DNA from: Apium graveolens | Lineage: Eukaryota > Streptophyta > Magnoliopsida > Apiales > Apiaceae | Direction of reading: 5' to 3' | NCBI RefSeq assembly: GCF_009905375.1 | Contig: NC_133650.1 | Location: forward strand, 289,032,423-289,096,422 | DNA: 64,000 nt | Shown here: positions 12,753 to 24,200 of the stretch, in pieces | Position numbering within the stretch: position 1 is the first letter of the stretch | Layout: every line of letters starts with the position of its first letter | Position numbers and translations under genes: made by a program | Notes under the pieces: generated by a model | Told to the model about the DNA's origin: nothing | Databases searched by the model: none | What the model saw: the letters and a program-made list of their open reading frames with translations, nothing else

Positions 12753-13378
12753 ATCGGTATATAGTTTTGTGTCAAGAAAATTACATAAAAGTAGTTTATT
12801 ATTTAAAGTCAGACCCTTTGCAGTTTTCAGATTTTTGCGATTTTTTCAGCAGCATTTCTAGTCCTTTTTCTATAGATTTTCCAGTAAATTTTCTGAGAAT
12901 ATTTCATCATCTTGTTTGCTCATTTTTCAACAGCATTTCTAGTTGTTTTAAGCAGTTTTTTTTATCATTTTTCTATAGTTTTTTTGGTAATTTTTTTGCA
13001 GATTTTCATGTCCTTTTTTAGCATATTTTCTGATGGTTTTCCAAGCAGGTTCAGCCGAGTTGTTGCATTGTTCCGAGCCTTCTCTATCAATTTAATCATG
13101 TTAATTATCATTGTGTTTGTAAATGGGCCTTATGCTCTTATGACTACGGTTGTGTCAGCTGATTTAGGGATGTTATTCCCTAACCATCTAATAACAGAAT
13201 TACAGAAGGGGGTTGAATGGAATTATAATGTTTTTTGGAAATTTAAAATCTCTTTTGAGTATATATAACTGTGAATGAATATGCAGTAGTGCGGATTAAA
13301 AGAATTCAAGTATTGAAACACAAAGTAATTAAACAAGACAGTTTAAAAACTTTCTGGTGGATTGATCTTTCCACCAGA
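12753..13378. other. Noncoding, T-rich stretch with an internal duplication
   Basis: I see no gene here. Between about 12830 and 13020 a T-rich segment appears twice in degenerate form (CAGCATTTCTAGT at 12849 and again at 12931, each followed by TTTTTCTATAG or a variant), suggesting an old tandem duplication of roughly 100 bases. The ORFs in this stretch are low-complexity Phe/Ser runs and are not supported. Confidence 0.5.
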
Positions 13379-13398
13379 AATATATATATATATATATA

Positions 13399-13431
<33 letters not shown>
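13379..13431. repeat. (TA)n microsatellite
   Basis: About 53 bases of nearly pure TA dinucleotide repeat with a few AA/TAATA interruptions. Confidence 0.95.
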
Positions 13432-15914
13432 TCGAGAACTCTATGATGCAAGAATGCACACAGCTGCTTACAAGTATTTTTACAAAGATGAACATAGAGA
13501 ATATTTAACAGATGTAGCTTATTCTATTCTTCTGTTCAACTCCTATTTTTCGCTTGTTCGAATTATTATTAACAGTTGCTACAATTGGTTTATATACTAC
13601 CAAGTTATACATGAATAAGACATATAGTAAAAACAAGAATCTAGGTCTATTCACATGTTGCTTCATTTCTCTATCCGGCATCTTTGAATATCTTCAGTTA
13701 AGCATGGAAATGGAAATGTTTCTTTGTTCTTTAAAACCTGCAAACAGGCTACCACATTCCTTTTGTATACAATCAACCCATGTGACTTTCAAGTTGCTTT
13801 CAACTGCTATTTGAATCTGTTATCTGTTAAGACTTCAGCATTATCCGTTGATACTTTATTTGAGTTATTCGTTGAGTCTCTAATAGATTATCCGTTGAAA
13901 TTGTCTTGAGTCATCCCTTGAAACTTTAAGTTTATCCGTTGATGATGAATTCCTTAGCAGTTGACACTCTTTCACTTATAAAAAATTACAAGGCATCTTC
14001 TATTTACAATTAGCCAACCTGTTTTGTACATCTTTCTAGTAGTCAACATGACTCATACTTCACTACAACTTCTAAGCTACTAAGCTGTTTGTTGCATACA
14101 GAGATGTGATACAAATTTGTTTAATACAAGTCACTCCATCAATTGATGGTTACAAAATCATTTAAATTATCTACTTAGAGTGTTTTGTTAAGTTATCATC
14201 AAGCCTACAAGATATTCCATACAAGGGATACACGGCTCTTTAAGAGGCAATGCAAGGGCCCTTGTGACTTTCACAACAATCATAGATGGAACTAGCTCGA
14301 TGGGGCCTGCAATTCGACCACTAAGAGTTGGAGTGATGTTTTTACAATTCTAATGATGGCAACTGTAGTATCTTGTTTGTTTCCAGACCAGGCTTGTCGT
14401 AGTGGGAGTGGGGAAAGATTCCCCAATCAAGAAGAGTCATACCTACTTCGAGGACTCCAGCACTAGACAAAAATTTTCTTCAAGACCTCCATTTTTTAGG
14501 GAAGTCACCTGGAATTTGTGCCAGCCAGTTCGCCAACTAATCTGATTGAGTTAAGCTATCTTGAGCCACATGTACCTCCTCATAGTGTCTTTTGCTCTTA
14601 ATGATATCTTCGAGATCATGGAGAGTCTGTAAGTAGAGTAACCAAGTGTTTGCTGACTCGGCTTAGCTCATCATAAGTTATCTCTTTTTAATCCTCTTTG
14701 TCGAACAATGTCGACAATTATCAGGGTAAAAGATCGTCGTTCAAGCATTAATTACATTCTTGTAAACCTTGATCATAAAAGATTGTAAGTGACAATCTCA
14801 AGGTTTTTTTAAAGAATATTGTACGCAATCCAATGCAACATCACATGAACATACATATAAACAACAAACTAATTTGCACAAAATAAGAGGGCCATAGCTT
14901 GATAGGCACTGAAGTTATTTTCATGTCAAGTTTCGTCATGAACTCGAGATTAATATCAAGTAAATATATGAAAATCTTGTTTTAATGTTCATGCATAGAG
15001 TGTTGGATCAACACAAAAGTAGACAACTCGGGTATTATAATTGTCTAACCGCTTAGATATCCATATAATACCATAAAACATACAAATTGAACATGTTAAC
15101 TAGATATATATGGTCTTTTAGTATGTACACATGTTCTGTGTAATCATTATAACAATTAAAGAATAAAGTATTTCTAATCTAAAATTACTTTTAACAGACT
15201 TAATGTTTAAGTACCGGTGAACACATGTAACATATAATATGTGCATAACAAAACATGGATTGTTGTCAAATTATATATGAATAAGAAAAGTTGGAGACTG
15301 ATTGACTTATCTTTTACTTCTAAATTGATTACACCAGGTCATGTTCGTCTTGCTCCTTTTCTGGACTACCAAACGTTGGTTGTAAATTTGCAATTAATTT
15401 TATCGTTGCTCGTCTGACATTAATTGGTTTAAAAACCAGCGTGCTAACTTTCATCCGCGAGTCTTAGGCACGTTCAACCCTTTTCGAGGCCGCTAAATTT
15501 CCCTTGTCGGAGACCAGTTTTTATTTATTTCTTTGACAATCATCTTCAATCAACGGGAGACAAGCGATCATTAGAATTTCGATTTAAGCTTTCTTGTACG
15601 TTCTCACAGACGGCATCAAATGTTAGAACCAATTTTCTGCACAGATGGTCTTTGGTCAGACCTGTAAGTAGAAGAATGTGAGGGTTTATCCCCCAAATCA
15701 CCTCCTGCGTGAGAATTAGTAATTGGTCATCGTAGGCATAAGGTTATATATGAACGTACAAGTGACTATTGAAGATGTAATTTTGTGTATAAAATTGTGT
15801 ATTCTGTATAACAAACCTGGATCAATACTTATAGATGTTCTCCACACTTCGATCTTGGTTGAGAGAAACTAGCCTAGTGGACGGTGTGGTAACGCTCACC
15901 ATATTCTCCCCCAT
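13432..15914. other. Noncoding region with possible LTR-element debris
   Basis: No convincing gene. Around 13843-13945 the words TTATCCGTTGA or close variants recur at least four times, resembling the short repeated words in plant copia LTRs. At 15604-15625 the minus strand reads GATGCCGTCTGTGAGAACG directly against a TGTTAGAACC boundary at 15626, which resembles a primer-binding site next to an LTR end and may mark a relic LTR element lying to the right. No second LTR was found. The rest is unassigned AT-rich sequence. Confidence 0.3.
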
Positions 15915-17136
15915 AGGCCTGCAAATGAACAGTACCGTTCGTGAACAAAACTCGGGATCAACTCATTTAAGTGAACTCGGTTCAGTTCGTTTGCTTAAAT
16001 GGGCCGATCATGAACACGAAAATGAGCTCAGATAGGTAAATGGGCCGATCCAAGTTTTTTATATGTTCGGCTCGGACTCGGCTCGTTTAGCTCGGGCTCT
16101 ACTCGAACTCGGTAACTCAGCTCGGTTCGGATAAAGTTTATATATATAAATATTTACTAATCACTTGTATAAAATTCTAATTTTTTTAATTAAAATTTAA
16201 GATATATTTTAAAGTAAAATGATTGATTTAATTATAATAAAAATATAAATTAACATATTTTTATATAATTTATAATCTTTTTAAAACAAGTCATCTACCA
16301 CCATTTTCCTAACTATTCATATAATTGATAGTACGGAGGACAGCCGATGAGAGTTTTGATTTTGGACAAAGTGAAAGTAAGAAAAAGTAACATAATCATA
16401 TACACAAGAGTTTGATTTTTTTGATTTTTAAAATTTTTTAATTTCTTATAAAATAATTTTTATAGTATCATACTTAAATCATTTATTATTATTATTATAT
16501 AATATATATTTAAATCATTTTTATTTATATTTATATGGACAATAGTGTATTTTATAGAATTTACATGGAATTGTATATTTTTTTTGTTATAATTTTGTAA
16601 CTTTCTCGATTGATTAAAATCTTTTTATAGAAAATGAATATCGATTATTCGATTTTACTAACTTGTCAAAAAAAATCATAAAATTATTGATTTTTTCTCA
16701 AAATAAAAAATACAAATATGAAATTTGAATGTACTATATCATCAAGTTAGTCTCCTACTAGAGCGAATATGTCACAAAACAAGTGTTTGGTGTGAGTGTG
16801 CGTATATAATTATAAGATAAGACTAGTATTCGATCTCTAAATAACTTGTAAAATTATAAAATTATACCTTAAGATAGGTCGATTAAAAAAATTATGCGAA
16901 TCTTTAGTGGATAACTCGAGCCTATTCGAACTCGGCCCGAGTTTGGCTCGGCTCGGTTATTTCCGAACAAACTCTTATACGGCTTGGGTCAGCAGAGCCG
17001 ATCGTGAACATCACTTTCGGCTCGATTCTTAAACTCGGCTCGGCTCCTTTAAAAAAAATTGAAGCTCGACTCCATTCGAAGAGAACTTGACTCAACTCGG
17101 CTCGACTCGGCTCGGCTCTATTCATTTGTATCTCTA
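15915..17136. mobile_element. Putative nonautonomous DNA transposon with GGCTCG subterminal arrays
   Basis: Both ends carry an imperfect inverted repeat (AGGCCTGCAAATGAAC at the left; AGAGATACAAATGAAT reading in from the right; 11 of 16 match). Just inside each end is a 200-base zone crowded with GGCTCG/CTCGGCTC words: plus strand at 16067-16135, and 16920-17118. The 0.75 kb middle is very AT-rich and noncoding. Short terminal repeats plus clusters of a short subterminal word are typical of hAT-like and some other plant DNA elements. No clear target duplication is visible, so superfamily is uncertain. The ORF at 16922-17125 is just the repeat translated. Confidence 0.42.
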
Positions 17137-17461
17137 CTTCTCCGCAAGCTACGAGATGTTTAGATTTATTTGGACTGGATCATTAGGCCTTATTTGGACT
17201 TTCGGGGTAATGTCTTCGGTATAGTAAACGAATGGGTCTTGCAGGACGGGCCTCCAACACACATAACGACTACTACAATTATCAAAGACATACACACGAG
17301 TCCCGAGATACTAAATAGGGTGCGAAGGCCTCACAACTCAAGATCTTCGCTGATCGTAGTGTTGTGTTTCACCAAACTTCTCACTGTAGGTTTCTCTTGC
17401 TTCTGTTTATAATATTTGTATCATGCACAGAATTAATTAACTACATTTAGTGAATAATTAT
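17137..17461. other. Unassigned single-copy-looking sequence
   Basis: About 320 bases with higher GC than the surroundings. An 80-codon frame (17170-17412) exists but has no recognisable domain and ends in a hydrophobic Cys-rich stretch; I do not call it a gene. Confidence 0.3.
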
Positions 17462-17463
17462 TA

Positions 17464-17691
17464 CTCCCTCCATCCCGTTGAATATTATACATTCACTGTT
17501 TGCACGTATTTCTAGACTTTTATAAAGTATAGTTTCATAATATTTTTTTTAAAAAAAATTTTGAATAAAAGTTTAAATATAAAATTTTTATTCAGAAAAA
17601 AAAATTAAAAAATATTATGGAGTTATGTTTTAAATGAGCATTGAAAAGCGTGTCAAAAAGTAATGGATAGAATTGAATGAGACAGAGGGAG
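17464..17691. mobile_element. Stowaway-type MITE (228 bp)
   Basis: Terminal inverted repeats CTCCCTCCATCCCGTTGAAT (left) and CTCCCTCTGTCTCATTCAAT (from the right) are flanked on both sides by TA (17462-17463 and 17692-17693), the duplication made by mariner-family transposases. The inside is AT-rich and noncoding. The same terminal consensus is found on the full mariner-like element at 39893-42886, a plausible transposase source. Confidence 0.88.
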
Positions 17692-17693
17692 TA

Positions 17694-17994
17694 CTCTGAA
17701 TTGAATACTGAACTACTTGAGGTGCAGCTTTATGAATCATGCTCAGGCATAGAGCTGGTTGACGAAATGTCTGCGGCTTGTGATCTCCAGAGCCCTAAAC
17801 TTCTTGACTAAAAAAAATACTAATAATTATGCTAGTTTCTATAGTTGACAAGTATCAAATATAAGGGCTTTCCCTGACAATGACCACCGGATATTGTGAT
17901 GACCAAAAATATCTCTCTGACCACTTGTGAATTGTGACATATATGATGTAATATGTTCAACATTTTACTATATGTATTAAATTAATAATTGTTC
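17694..17994. other. Flank of Copia-3, noncoding
   Basis: A 38-codon open stretch (17698-17811) directly right of the MITE has coding-like composition but no start, no splice evidence and no recognised domain. The remainder is AT-rich and empty. Confidence 0.3.
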
Positions 17995-18298
17995 CGTTGG
18001 GTTTGTGGAGTATATTAATTAAGCCCATGAAAATAAACTATTCATATTAGTTTATGGATTAGTCTACTTTTCAGATTTGGAATATAACTTTGATTTAGGC
18101 CTAATTTCTTCTCTTATAAATACTCACATAATTGTAAATCATAATACAACAAATTGTGAGAGATAATACAAAATTAGTGCGGCTTGTGGAGTAGAAATTT
18201 TCAAACCACGTAAATCTTTGTTTTGTGTGATTGTCATTTATTTTCTTGTTCTTATTTATTCATTTTGGGTTTTGCTTTTGTTGTTGTATACTCAACAA
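17995..18298 (+). repeat. Copia-3 5' LTR
   Basis: Runs from GTTGGGTTTGTGGAG to TTGTTGTATACTCAACA and aligns with 34060-34369 throughout. The first base pair of the canonical TG end reads CG here, against TG in the right copy. A TATAAATACTCA promoter-like word is at 18116-18127. The end lies one base before the primer-binding site. Confidence 0.85.
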
Positions 18299-18299
18299 C

Positions 18300-18309
18300 T
18301 GGTATCAAG
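18300..18309 (+). promoter_or_regulatory. Copia-3 primer-binding site, left half
   Basis: TGGTATCAAG abuts Gypsy-2; the continuation AGCC resumes at 30044 after the duplicated TCAAG. Together this resembles the initiator-tRNA-Met primer site found in plant copia elements. Confidence 0.8.
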
Positions 18310-20245
18310 TGTGACGGCCTCAACCCCGGGGTCAGGAGTTGACGTCACTAAACACAATTACCAAAAAATATAAACAACAGAATTATTATTAAAATATACT
18401 AACTTGACCCCGAACCAAGATCCGATCCAGGTTCAAGTATAATTCAGATTCTCATTATTGCAAACTCTTTATTCACTATCTAAGACACACTAACTTTATT
18501 CAGCAACTCTTCAGACCTCATGATCTGATACAAACTACCTCAGAGGAGCCAGGTCCAGCAGGGGCGGGAACACGGGTCGGTCTGACTGATCTTCTAGGCA
18601 TCTGCGAAATATACATAACAGTTTGCAAGGGTGAGCATAATCGCTCAGCAGTACCAAATATGAATAACAGATTAAAACAGTAATGTAACAATAATGGGAA
18701 CAGAGTTGTAATCATGATATCAACATTTCATAATGATAATCAAAGTAACTGGATATCACTAATTAGCATGCTTTGTGAAAACAACATTGTAGTGTGCTGC
18801 ATAATACCAGAGTCCAATTTTAGCATGCTAACTATTTTATAAAACCGTTGTATCAATCAATCATGCTTTCATATAATTCACAAATCCCAATCAGATACAT
18901 AGCGGATATATGAAGACAGCTGATCAGGCTATCAAACCAGACGGCTCTAACTGCCATCCCATTTACCTGTTCCGGAACTCAGAGACTAGCTAGGTCTCTG
19001 ACCTGCTGGACTAATCGGTTTTATAATGCGCACAACCGAATTAGCCTCTTACGCCACCTCAATAGGCCTACTCTGGCCTCAATGTATCCCATATCTGACC
19101 GTTTTATCCAGTTTTCAAAACACTTGTACCTATCTCATTTTCAAAATCATTTATTTAGCCAGCACACATATAAAATCCGTTTCGTAAATCATTCCATTTG
19201 AGACAGGTACCTTTCGAAGTTACTTTTCCCCAAAACAATTCGAAAGCAGTGATTTATAACTACAGGGGATACGTAACTTAAAACGTTTATGTCCATTACG
19301 AGAATAAAACATTTAACTATTCATATGCACTGAACCATAAAAGAATGGTCAGGGGTACTTGCCTTGCAAAGCTTTACAACCCTAATAGCTTTCACGCTGA
19401 CTTTGATCCTGGAACAACTCGACTGGGATCTACAATTACAGAATACCCTAATTAGTTATACCGACATGCTTGATATCCTCAAATCCTAATAACCCAAATC
19501 CAAAAACCCGACTCGTATTATTATTATACACATAATCATGTAATCACAACTCTCTAGCATAAATAGGGATAACACGTAGAACATAATTATGCACGATTAC
19601 AAATATATTTTTAGAAAATTTTGGCAGCAACTTCTTTATTTTATAAGACTACCCGTCGATTATAATCGATGTCAACAATTCTCAACAATCCACAATATTA
19701 TTCTGTACAACCCAACACCAACAAAAATTAATTATTTAAATCCAAACATATTTTACATAATTATTTTATTTTATTTATTTATAAAATTTAGGACTCAGAA
19801 CATCATCATCACCGTCCACCGTTGACTCACCGAAGTTCATCGTCAACGGCGGCACAATTTATTGGCGCCCGATATAATACGGGTTCCCAAATAAATCATA
19901 CCGATTAATATTATTTTCTCGCCACGAAATTCTTTTATTTCACAAATGATACTCATTTATTTTCCTGCAGAAAATTAAGTAAATAAAAAGAATCAAAATC
20001 AATTCACCATAACAAATCTGCTACACGAACAGGCCCAACATAGGCCCAAACAAAATAATCCAAAATCCAACTGCCAAAAACAAGCTCACAGAATAAGCCC
20101 AACAGTAGAGCCCAACTGCAAGCCCAATAACCAGCCCAACCAAACACACAACCGCATCACTGCACAGGTGACACACGCGCCACCGCGCCACACACACACA
20201 CGCACACACACATACACACACACACATACACACAGGGCACACACG

Positions 20246-20276
<31 letters not shown>

Positions 20277-21254
20277 ACCAACTGTATAAATCAAAGCCAA
20301 GCCAACCAGAAAACAGGGGCGACTCACCGGAGAGATCGCCGGAAAACAGAGAAATGGAGAAACGAAGCCCAGGGAGGTAAAGTAAAAGGAAGAAGATGAA
20401 AGTCGAAGAAAGGAGCCGAGCAAAAGCAAGAAACAATCAAGAAAGAAAACAGAGAATCGAGAGAGTTCAAGACAGCCGAATGACCAAAGGGAATAAACCA
20501 AGGAAATAACAGGGCAGCCACATGTATCCTGTTAAAACATGATACGTGTTGGTTTATTAATAAACTGAATTTCTGAATCCCCGTAACCCAATTTATATCC
20601 CGACATATGTATTTTTAACGAACCAAGTAGTATTAAAAACGCATTAAAATAAATTCCAACTAATCCAAAAAGATCCGAAATATTCTGAACTAATTAAAAT
20701 ATAATTTTCAATGTTTTAAAAGCAATTCCGAAAGCGCACTTTATACCCGCTCTTTAACAAACAACGAATAGACACGCGGGTGAAACGATTCCCGAAAATT
20801 CCCAAAATAATTTTAAAATTCTCCAAATAATGCAAAATTAATAAAATATAAATTTCATAATTTTTAAAGATTCCCATAATTAAATATGGATTTTAACATT
20901 TTAGCACACTCAGAAAATCATTTAAAAATGAATAATTAACAAAATATTGATTTCTCAATTTTATAAAGTCCTAAAAATAATTATTGAAATTATAAAATTA
21001 GAAAACCAATTTTAAAGACAACCCAAATCTTTATGGAATTAAAATTACAATAAAATCACTTTTACAAGCAAAATAAAATCATGTAACTCACTAATAAATC
21101 ACACAATTCAATTCCACATATCAACAAATCATAATTAATTAAATAACAATCAATAATCGCTGCCAAAATCAATACACATATTTTATTTATTTACTTAAAC
21201 TTTTATTACACTTCCAAATATTAAAAATAAAATAAAAATACACGAGTCGTTATA
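18310..21254 (-). repeat. Gypsy-2 3' LTR (left copy)
   Basis: Starts TGTGACGGCCTCAACCCC and ends ACACGAGTCGTTATA; matches 27098-30038 with scattered single-base differences (roughly a few percent in the first 200 bases). Contains a CA/TA microsatellite at about 20190-20272. Frames translating that microsatellite (Thr-His or Tyr-Ile repeats) are artefacts. Confidence 0.93.
20190..20272. repeat. (CA)n-(TA)n compound microsatellite in the Gypsy-2 left LTR
   Basis: CACACA/CATACA repeats followed by about 13 TA units. The homologous tract in the right LTR (28979-29056) has a different number of units in both parts, showing slippage since insertion. Confidence 0.9.
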
Positions 21255-21273
21255 TTCCTTCCCCCTTAAAAAG
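21255..21273 (-). promoter_or_regulatory. Polypurine tract of Gypsy-2
   Basis: On the minus strand TTTTTAAGGGGGAAGGAA runs directly up to the LTR start (TATAACGACTCG). Confidence 0.8.
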
Positions 21274-21294
21274 ATTTTGTCCCCAGAATCTAAT

Positions 21295-24200
21295 TCAACT
21301 AAACAAATGAGGATATTTATCAAGCATGTTTGACTCCAATTCCCAAGTAGACTCTTCTACTCGAGGATTTCTCCACAAAACTTTTACTATAGGAATTGAC
21401 TTATTCCTAAGGACTCGTTCCTTACGGTCTAGGATCTGAACCGGTTGTTCTACATAGGACAAATCTGGTTGAAGCTCAATCGGTTCATATTCTATAATTT
21501 GATTCGAATTAGGGACATAAGGCTTCAACATAGATACGTGGAACACATTATGAATGTGCCGCCACTGCGGTGGTAACGCTATCTCATAAGCGACCTTTCC
21601 CACTCTCTTCAAAACCTCAAAGGGTCCTATGAATCTAGGGCTAAGTTTACCCTTTTGACCAAATCGTACTAACCCTTTCCAAGGCGATACTTTTAGTAAC
21701 ACCAAAGCTCCTATCTCAAAGTCCATTTCTTTCCTATGCAAATCTGCGTATTTTCTTTGTCTATCTTGAGCTGCTTCCAACCTTTTCCGAATCAACACTA
21801 TGGCATCCTTAGTCTGCTGAACCAACTCAGGGCCTAACACTTTCATTTCTCCTACCTTATCCCAGTGCAATGGTGATCTACACTTTCGTCCATACAAAGC
21901 TTCATAAGGTGGCATCCCTATACTAGCATGGTAGCTGTTATTGTACGAGAACTCAATCAAAGGTAAGTGCTCATCATAATTACCTTTAAAATCTAAAACA
22001 TAGACTCTCAACATATCTTCTATGGTCTGAATCGTTCTCTCACTTTGGCCATCCGTCTGAGGGTGATAGGCCGTGCTCATATTCAATTTCATTCCTAAGC
22101 ACTCTTGGAATTTAGTCTAAAACCTAGAATTAAATCTAGGGTCTCGATCCGACACTATAGAAACAGGAACTCCATGTTTGGTAACTATCTCATCCAAGTA
22201 TAACTTCACTAGCTTTTCCAACGAATACCTCGCATTAATCGGAAGGAAATGCGCCGACTTAGTCAATCTATCAATAATTACCCAAATAGCATCATGATTC
22301 GCTCTTGTCTTTGGCAATCCCACTACAAAATCCATAGCAATGTCTTCCCATTTCCATTGGGGAATCTCCAAAGGTTGTAACAATCCACTTGGTCGTTGAT
22401 ACTCTGCTTTCACCTTCTGACACACGTGACATTTACTTACCCAATTAGCAATATCCTTCTTCATTCCTGGCCACCAAAAATTTCTCTTCAAATCCTGGTA
22501 CATCTTGGTACTACCAGGGTGGATAGAAAACCTAGAGTTATGTGCTTCTTGCAATACTTCGTTCTTCAACTCTGTTACATTAGGAATCCAAACTCTGGAC
22601 GAAAACCTATATAAACCTTGACTATCTTTTTGAGTACACAACTCTTCTCCTGTCAAAGTATCCAACTCTTGTTCCATAACTCCTTCTTGACATCTTCTAA
22701 TCTTTTCCATCAAGACCGGCTGGAAAGTAATTTCATGTAGTTGCTCTTGACTTCCGTTAGATCCTCGAACTTCAATTTCCATTCTTTCCAAGTCTCGTGC
22801 CAATTCCTCTGCAATCTTAACCATATTTAGCCTTTCCTTCCTACTTAAGGCATCAGCCACTATATTGGCTTTACCTGGGTGATAATTAATCGAACAATCA
22901 TAGTCCTTAATCAACTCCAACCACCTTCTCTCTCTCATGTTCAGATCTTTCTGCGTGAATATGTACTTCAGGCTCTTATGATCCGTGTAAATATTGTATT
23001 TCTCGCCATACAAGTAGTGACGCCATAACTTTAAAGCAAATACTATAGCCGCCAATTCAAGGTCATGAACCGAATATTTCTGCTCGTGGGGCTTTAGTTG
23101 TCTGGAGGCATACGCAATCACTTTGTCATGCTGCATTAACACACATCCCAATCCTTTCAAAGAAGCATCACTATAAATTACAAAGTTTCCCGTCTCATCT
23201 GGTAATGCTAACACTGGAGCCGTCACTAGTCTTCGTTTTAACTCTTGGAAACTCTCTTCACACTTTTCTATCCAAATGAACTTCTCATTCTTCCTGGTCA
23301 ACTTGGTTAATGGGGATGCAATCTTCGAGAAATCTTTCACAAACCTTCGATAATATCCTGCTAATCCAAGAAAACTTCTTATTTCTGTTGGTGTCTTCGG
23401 TTGCTCCCATTTTGATACGGCTTCAATCTTTACCGGGTCTACTTTGATACCTTCTTTACTTATTACATGACCAAGGAACTGTACTTCCGTCAGCCAAAAC
23501 TCACACTTAGAAAACTTGGCATACAATTGCTTTTCTCTTAACTTTTGAAGGGCAATCTGCAGATGCACTGCGTGATCTTCTGGATTCTTCAAATATATGA
23601 GGATGTCATCAATAAATACAATAACAAATTTATCCAAATACTCCTTATATACCCTATTCATCAAATCCATGAAAGTTGCTGGCGCATTCGTCAATCCAAA
23701 CAACATCACTAGAAACTCATAATGGCCATACCTTGTTCGAAATGCAGTTTTGGGGATATCTTTCGGCTTTATCTTCAGTTGGTGGTAGCCAGATCTTAAA
23801 TCAATCTTTGAGAAGTAACATGCTCCCTTAAGCTGATTAAACAAATCGTCGATTCGTGGCAAGGGATACTTATACTTTATTGTCAACTTGTTCAACTCTC
23901 TATAATTAATGCACAATCTCATGCTTCCATCATTTTTCTTCACAAATAACACTGGAGCACCCCACGGGGAAACACTGGGTCGAATAACTCCTTTATCCAA
24001 TAATTCCTGAAGTTGCTTAGCCAATTCTTTCATTTTCATCGGGGCCATTCTGTATGGAGCCTTAGAAACTGGTTCATCTCCAGGTACCAAATCAATGGAA
24101 AACTCTATCTCACGATCAGGTGGCAATCCTGGTAATTCTTCTGGGAAAACGTCAGGGAATTCTCTTACTATAGGGATTTCATCCAAAATAGGGGTCTCTT

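Noticed and set aside
13379..13431. Possible replication origin or promoter (TA-rich)
   Set aside because: Simple dinucleotide microsatellite with no adjacent gene.
16922..17125. ORF rich in AEPS repeats
   Set aside because: Direct translation of GGCTCG subterminal words, not a gene.
17698..17811. 38-codon exon-like open stretch ending in TAA
   Set aside because: Composition looks coding, but there is no start, no convincing splice site and no recognised domain.
20021..20501. Cys/Val or Tyr/Ile-rich ORFs, also at 28811-29309
   Set aside because: They are translations of the CA/TA microsatellite in the Gypsy-2 LTRs.
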